Below, piece by piece: positions 58,501-64,000 of a stretch of 64,000 nucleotides of DNA. Origin of the DNA: Parelaphostrongylus tenuis. Its lineage: Eukaryota; Nematoda; Chromadorea; Rhabditida; Metastrongylidae. Below the pieces are notes generated by a model. The model saw nothing but the letters and a program-made list of their open reading frames with translations. It made no database searches and was not told where the DNA came from. Where the stretch lies: NCBI GenBank assembly GCA_019055375.1, contig JAHQIW010005410.1, forward strand, positions 1-64,000, given 5' to 3'. How positions within the stretch are numbered: position 1 is the first letter of the stretch; each line of letters starts with the position of its first letter. The translations under genes and the position numbers were made by a program.

Positions 58501-59803
58501 GCGATATTCCACCGATGTACTCATTTAGTGCTCATACCATAATCCAATTCCTCTACCTTTGCCGACCTTTTCGAATATGCGGAGTCTGATGAATCTGAGG
58601 CACGGTAACGAGTGACTATGATGATTTTTTTATCCAATACTGCACACCCTTTCCAGTGACTGCTAGCGCTACAACCAACAATAACGGAATAATAAAGCGT
58701 CTCGTATATTAGATGTGGCTTACTTTGTCCTCACTAGGAAAACAGAAAACATGATGCATTCCTGATGTTTGACTGAAAAGAATGAAGGTTTAACAATGAT
58801 CATTTTTTTTAAAGATCCGAAAAAAATGCCACCATAAGAAGAGGTTCCCTGTCAGTGTTTTTATTGCATTCTTAGATGACACAATCGCTGAACGTGAACC
58901 GAGTATTATCGGCATAAGAAGTGCTAGCATTAATCAGATACAAGCGATTGCCCGCCTCGGCTTGCTCGGAAAAGTGGATCGCAAGGTTTCTTCGGTCCAC
59001 TGTTGAAATGAGTGCCGAATAATGGTAAATACTTATTCTAAACGCTCGAAAACAATACACGCACATGCGTTTTTCTCCATTTCTGAAGGACATGGATTTT
59101 ACAACGTCCCTGCATGGAACCAGTGCACCATACCGTCATCGAAAAACACCTAACACGTGCACCTTGCACTCTCTTATCAGCTCCCATTTTAACAACTATT
59201 ATTTCTTTTTGCCCATAAGAACTATGGACACCAAGAGGACTTTAGGTGCCTCTGTTAATTGTAAGCACAGTTGAAAATTTACAGCAAGTTGTTAGCTTTC
59301 ACAACTCATTGATTCGCGCAAGTAAATTCACTCATCTTAAGAAGATAGATGGGTTATGACAAAACATAGAAGACACTTTACTCTATCGCTGCAGTGGTAT
59401 GCATGGTAGGCATGCTTGTATTTTCTATACTTTACTATGGCATACCACATTGTTCCTAGCATTCGAAAGTGTTTTGCAGTCTGTGGTTAGTGTTACCTAT
59501 CTTTGTACTTTTTTATTTCATACGACAATTTTGATTTGTAATGCGGTTTAAAATGAAGTATAGATGAATTATCGGTAAAGTGATTAATCACAATGTCACT
59601 TCCTTGAAGAGAATTTTTGTGATATACCAAGCTAGAGAGCAGCTTTCCATGGACCAATTCTAGCACACCTAGCTCGGATCACCAAATTATCCTTACGAAA
59701 ACTTTTGCTGTGATATTCCATCTTTTAACAACGGCAATATCTTCTCAAGGCCAGTTTATCAATTAAAATCCTTTATATCCACTGCGGCGCGCCGATGTTG
59801 CCA

Positions 59804-60366
59804 AGTTGGAAAGAGACTTTTGGGGCACTTTATTGAGCATGACATAACTCCCATGCATATCATGGGAATATTTGAGTTGTTCATATGAAATTTTCACTGA
59901 CGGCCCAGATATTATTCTTTACTTTCGCTTTGTTATAAGCCTCCGAGATTTCCAACGATACGATCAAAGTGCGTGTATCATTGCGTCATTACTGGAGAAA
60001 GGTCTTTCTTTATCAGCAAGCTGCAGTCGACGTGAAATCAACGAAGTTGAAAGAGAGGGCTCATAAAGAAAATCTGCAGCTGGACTATGGTTTCAACGCT
60101 TTTCAATGCCGGAGATATTGACCTCGAAGACATGCTTTGTTCAGAAACGTCCTTTGATTGCTGCTTTGGAAGATGAGCCGCCGGTTTTTTGATTCGATAT
60201 AGAAGAAATGATATTCGACGAGATCCGAAACTTGGCGGACTGAAGGCAGAAAGTCATACAGCTCAATGGCCTTCATTTTGAGAAATAGTTATCATTGTTT
60301 TTGTTTTGAAATCATGCATAATTTTGCAATTGTTTACAAGTGTCCCAGAATTTCCTTCCCAACCTA
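59804..60366 (+). mobile_element. Mariner-like element remnant with terminal inverted repeats (right arm)
   Basis: The ends AAGTTGGAAAGAGACTTTTG and CCTTCCCAACCT pair with each other and with the left-arm copy. It encodes SCSRREINEVERE and LWFQRFSMPEILTSK fragments. It retains about 100 bp near the 3' end that the left copy has lost. Dead. Confidence 0.6.
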
Positions 60367-60833
60367 CTAATTGCCTAACATGCGACGCGATAATTGACGC
60401 ATTTGATCCGTAACGTGTTAAAGTATAACTGACAAGTCAGTGGCACTATCTGGCTTCGCTCATTAATCACCACGGTTGAGGATACGCTGATAACCGTAAA
60501 GGAAGAACAATGTATGAGTTAATTATTAGTCAAGATGGACGAATCTTTCAGTACTCGTAACTTATTTCTACGCGATAAATGACAGTTAATTGAAGCTTAA
60601 GTCTAGAAATTACTAATGTCACGTTGAGATTAGATGGAAAACTGAAGAAATAGTCTGGCGATATCGAAATCTTGCGGGAGCGGAAATTCTGAAGATACCA
60701 AACACTAGTGCTTTAACTAATAATGAAGAAGGTTTTCGGAAGAGTATTCGGATCATCGCGCTTTCTGATGGGGAAAGAGCCTTCAAAAAATCAGAGTAAA
60801 GATTATCCTCGTGCCAGCTGACAACATGCCAAA

Positions 60834-60966
60834 ATGATGAAAGCCATTATGCGGTTGAAACTAAGATTTTTGTACAATTACTCTGAAATACCACAAATAA
60901 AAGTCTTTCATAGACAAAACGGGTCTGCGCTGAGAATAGTGCTGATAGTAATTTTGGTGATTTCTG
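60834..60966 (+). CDS. N-terminal membrane-segment exon candidate (right copy)
   Basis: MMKAIMRLKLRFLYNYSEIP is followed by a hydrophobic helix (ALRIVLIVILVISG) and a GTAAAT donor in phase 1. Two acceptors downstream (AATCTTAG at about 61,050 and CTTTATAG at about 61,090) could open the next exon. The second gives SKEHNVMSKMLIENDMN. A K2P M1 exon of a neighbouring channel is possible but unproven. The partner in the left arm is 7795-7663. Confidence 0.32.
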
Positions 60967-62318
60967 GTAAATTTGTCATTTTAGTGATCAATCGTAACTT
61001 TTATTTTTTCTCAGCTATATTTCTTCTTTTTTTCTTATTTTTGAATCTTAGTGAATATTATTTCATCCTTTCTGCCACTATTCTTTATAGCTTCGAAGGA
61101 GCACAATGTGATGTCAAAAATGTTGATTGAAAACGACATGAATAAAAATGACTTTAACAACGAAGGAATTGTAAATAGAAGTTAATGTAATTTTTTTGTT
61201 ATTTGATGTTCAAGATTTGAAAAAAAATTGAAACTGACGGTGTGTACTTTGAATAACGCTGCTGAGTAGTTTTTCGGTAGATAAATTTGGTGCTCAATGC
61301 TCTGGTACCAAAACTTATGGGGAAACCTGATAGTTTCGACTCAGTGTAAGTTCATAGTGCACGTCATCACGTCTCGAGTTGAAAGTTCAACATTTTGGTA
61401 GAGGTGTCAATTGCAATGATCCTTAATTTGACTGAAAAAGTTGGAGTTTGATTGAGCAGGACAAACCAACCAATAGAAAAAGCTGAAGTCAATTTCAAAC
61501 ATTCCGCTTGAAATCTTCAATTTGGACAACCAACTTTTTAGGAATCAACTAAAAAACCGTTAAGACAGTTGAAAATGAATACCCAACATATTATCAGGAA
61601 AAGCAAAGTGATGTTTACTTGGTCATCTAAAGTAAAACTTATTTGTAACAATTCCACTTTGTTGACCGGTTGAGGATAGAAGTTAAAGAAGAACTTGTGC
61701 GAGAGTCGTGCCCATATCTTGCTGACGCATCTTGATTGCAATGGGGATCTTTTCGTCTAAAGCAAATCCTGGCGAACCAATAAGTCGTTTCGAACTCCAA
61801 CTTAGTAGCTTATGAAATTTGATATAATTTTTTTGAATGTTCAAAGCCTTACCGTGCCTATTGCGCCAGAGCCATACACCTGTTTCGGTGGCCTCCCTCC
61901 TTCTTACAACGTAGAGCTTAATGTGAGGCGTGGGCCACTGACGAAGAGGGCGAGACGTCCGAAAAAGGTGTATGACTCTGGTGTAATAACCTGGGTAAGG
62001 CTTCAAAACATTCGTGAGAATTATATTGAAAGTTTAGTGTGAGGATAAAAACCAGTCGGTGATAGGGAACCTATAACATTATTCTATTTCTACTTGTTGT
62101 CCAATGTTGTAAATTAGATTCACCGCGCGGCTAAAGGACATACTCACTTCACCATTTATTCAAACTACTGCAAAATAGGAATAAAATACAGAGGTTTTGT
62201 CGTCCTTCCCGGAGTTAACTAGCCTTGACAGTTTATAATGCTTCTCTATTGATGTGACACTGCATAATTATACCTTTTACGAATGGCTGTTGCTTTTCTG
62301 AGCATACTGTTACACCAT

Positions 62319-62552
62319 TCATCTGGTCTTTAGATCATTCACAAACGTATGAACACCATGGTGCCCTAAGCGGTCTGGATCTTTACAGCAAATTCTACAA
62401 ACTATGCTAAATGAGCAACGATTGTATCCTAGAATTTCGTCCTCAAAATTCTTCCTTTTCATCCCTAAGATTATTTTCGGAGAGCACAAAAAATACGAAC
62501 CGAACAATAGAACGATGCCCATAAGCCAGGTCACTACGGATTTATTTATCAC
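62319..62552 (-). CDS. Hypothetical membrane-protein exon, intact in right arm
   Basis: The minus frame reads SVVTWLMGIVLLFGSYFLC, then KRKNFEDEILGYNRCSFSIV, CRICCKDPDRLGHHG and a stop. The left-arm partner (from about 6103, plus strand) is frameshifted after IILG. It may be the last exon of the gene whose first exons are at 62,956-62,748, but phases were not established. Family unknown. Confidence 0.28.
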   Translation of the reverse strand: MINKSVVTWLMGIVLLFGSYFLCSPKIILGMKRKNFEDEILGYNRCSFSIVCRICCKDPDRLGHHGVHTFVNDLKTR

Positions 62553-62574
62553 TGCTTACTAATGTGATAAGGAT

Positions 62575-62705
62575 GCAAAGTGTTTCGAGCCGTTAGTCTA
62601 GTGCTATACAGGCGCCTGTTTCGTCCTATTGGGACTCATCAATAGCACCCTCCCTCGGTTCAAGCGATCATCTGAAGCTTGATTCTACACTGAAATCGAC
62701 ACCGA
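62575..62705 (+). repeat. Interspersed repeat copy (right arm)
   Basis: Partner of 5940-6100 and related to 53,215-53,365. Landmarks are GTCTAGTGCTATACAGGCGC and GCACCCTCCCTCGGTTC. Confidence 0.6.
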
Positions 62706-62747
62706 GTAATAAATTGAAAAAAATGATTAATTGTGAAAACTGCTTAC

Positions 62748-62956
62748 TTAACAAAGATTCATGTAGTTGCACATAGAAATGGCGTCTAACGCTTCTGTGA
62801 TCGTAGCTGTAGATTTTGGCATATTCGCCCCCTTCAGTTTTGACATTTGAAATCACTTTGAAGGCTTTATCAGTCCTTTTGGGAACAATATCACTTGGTG
62901 AATCAGGAATAGAACGATGAGGTCAAGAAATTATCTTACCGTGAAGTTATGATCAT
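62748..62956 (-). CDS. Two-exon gene fragment of unknown function (intact copy)
   Basis: Exon 1 (62,956-62,940) starts MIITS and ends at a GTAAG donor. A 46-nt intron, typical of nematodes, ends CACCAAG. Exon 2 (62,893-62,748) continues RDIVPKRTDKAFKVISNVKT and EGGEYAKIYSYDHRSVRRHF to a GTAAGC donor. Phases agree (2 then 1). Downstream exons are uncertain. It looks like a small soluble domain, but I do not recognise it. The left copy at 5693-5902 carries a frameshift. Confidence 0.38.
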
Positions 62957-63837
62957 TGATTAGACAATAAATACTGAGATCAATAAGGTGACCTGTTATG
63001 TTCTGAATACTTTGAAGGGTTTAAGGGAACGATTCGAATGATGGTTTCTTGCCCTGACCAACGCCAGCAGTTACAAATAAGTTGTATATAGTGTCCACCA
63101 CCAGCACTATAATTCGCGTCAATCGTTCTAAAATTGTTCTTTTGTACATTACTAGAAGGAAATGGTTTTGTATAAAATGAATAGCACTAGTCAAATCTAT
63201 AAATTATACAGCGATCACTTGTTATGATTTTAAAGCTTGCTAAAAGTAGACCGATAAAGCTTGGTGATATTTCCTGATGCGGACTGATAGCATCACTCAA
63301 GTGAAAATCGAATGATTACTAGATATAATCGCAAGAATACTGAGATGGGAACAAAACACAGACTGGGCCTCGAACTGGTGATCACCCTTTGTAGAGGCTC
63401 ATGCGTTAAGCACTGCACATTCAAGATCCTCTCCCTGGCTAACTCTCAGGCACTTCATTTGATGAGTGATGTCTGATGATACGCATAAAATTAAAAAATA
63501 CTGAGAGAAAGGCCGAACAATTATCTCAGCGAAGCAATGGGTAAAACGTTGACTTCTGGAAAGGGCAATCGATGATTCGCAGCCTTTATGAGCCCTGCTC
63601 GTGCGTTAGCATTCTTATGGTAGGATACCACATCGTAGTCTTCCATCAATGAGACAGTTCAAAAAGAGTCAAAACTTTGTGAGTAATAGCTAGTTAGTTA
63701 TTAATGGTTTTAAGAATAGAAAGAAGCTCGATTGTAATGGGAACTTCCTTAAAAACTTTCTTATAATTCACATTTCGAAATTGATCTCTCAAAACCTCTA
63801 ATGTGTCATATATTAGGCCCTTTCGATCACCTAATCA

Positions 63838-64000
63838 ATGGAAAAATCAAAGGCGAGGATCCTCCTACAAATTCTAATTCTATGGCAGATGTCTGTCATA
63901 TTTTGCCATTTCTCATTCGATTTTTTTTTAAGAGCAAATGGGACCTCTGTACTGGAACTCAAAATTGAGGCAAGAGATGCCTTTAGGAAAGGAATGTTGA
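63838..64000 (+). CDS. Gene entering the right edge, signal-peptide-like start
   Basis: Open from ATG to the window end (54 codons): MEKSKARILLQILILWQMSV, then IFCHFSFDFFL, RANGTSVLELKIEARDAF and RKGML. The basic start and hydrophobic core suggest a signal peptide. Compared with the left copy (4813-4586), a short in-frame difference rich in Phe lies at the end of the core. Continuation is outside the window. Confidence 0.38.
   Translation, partial: MEKSKARILLQILILWQMSVIFCHFSFDFFLRANGTSVLELKIEARDAFRKGML

Larger units (their letters stand above)
54585..64000 (-). repeat. Right arm of the large inverted duplication
   Basis: This arm is the reverse complement of 4653-13,795. It carries the partner copies of all left-arm landmarks. 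It continues past the window edge. Indels specific to this arm include a roughly 110-bp deletion in the RTE near 55,076-55,220 and a 6-bp insertion near 58,310. Confidence 0.92.

Noticed and set aside
1..64000. CRISPR array, operon-like defence system or prokaryotic transfer
   Set aside because: No regularly spaced repeats and no bacterial-type gene runs. All recognisable genes are spliced and nematode-like.

Overview
This looks like AT-rich nuclear DNA of a clade V (strongylid, hookworm-like) nematode. Coding sequence comes in short exons joined by nematode-type splice signals (acceptors such as TTTTCAG, TTTTTAG and TATAG; donors such as GTAAG and GTGAG). Introns are large and full of repeats. 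There are many tRNA-derived SINE-like repeats, decayed mariner-type transposons (one with a bandit-like, hookworm-style transposase) and RTE-type non-LTR retrotransposons. Nothing prokaryotic or viral was seen. Most long open frames are TE fragments, antisense shadows of TEs or chance; real genes show only when exons are assembled by splice sites and phase.

Layout. (1) 1-4.65 kb: mostly unassigned, with one RTE relic and one basic coiled-coil exon. (2) 4.65-13.79 kb and 54.585-64.0 kb: two arms of a large, diverged inverted duplication. Paired coordinates sum to about 68,650 at the outer end and fall to about 68,375 at the inner end because of indels. The arms carry the same exon relics, SINEs, a mariner-like element and an RTE copy, but with different mutations. 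The right arm runs off the window. (3) 13.8-25 kb: TE graveyard. (4) 25.8-27.3 kb (-): a five-exon gene for a nematode-type secreted protein, all phases consistent, with a probable frameshift near the C-terminus. (5) 27.3-37 kb: mariner and RTE relics, SINEs and nested fold-back repeats. (6) 37.0-38.2 kb (+): a compact two-exon MSS4/RABIF orthologue, the cleanest gene here. (7) 39-41 kb: possible chemoreceptor exon relics and a decayed LSM3 copy. (8) 45.2-57.3 kb (+): four exons of a TWK-type two-pore-domain potassium channel (P1, M2, P2, M4) with a nonsense codon and a phase clash. Its last intron holds the RTE in which the inverted duplication ends, so the opposite arm has an orphan M4 exon.

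How it fits together. No operon-like pathway is visible. The window reads as a gene-poor region reshaped by repeats: an RTE insertion inside a K2P intron marks the inner breakpoint of the inverted duplication, after which the two arms decayed independently. The large inverted duplication and the smaller fold-back structures are the most unusual content. No convincing new multi-gene system was found.
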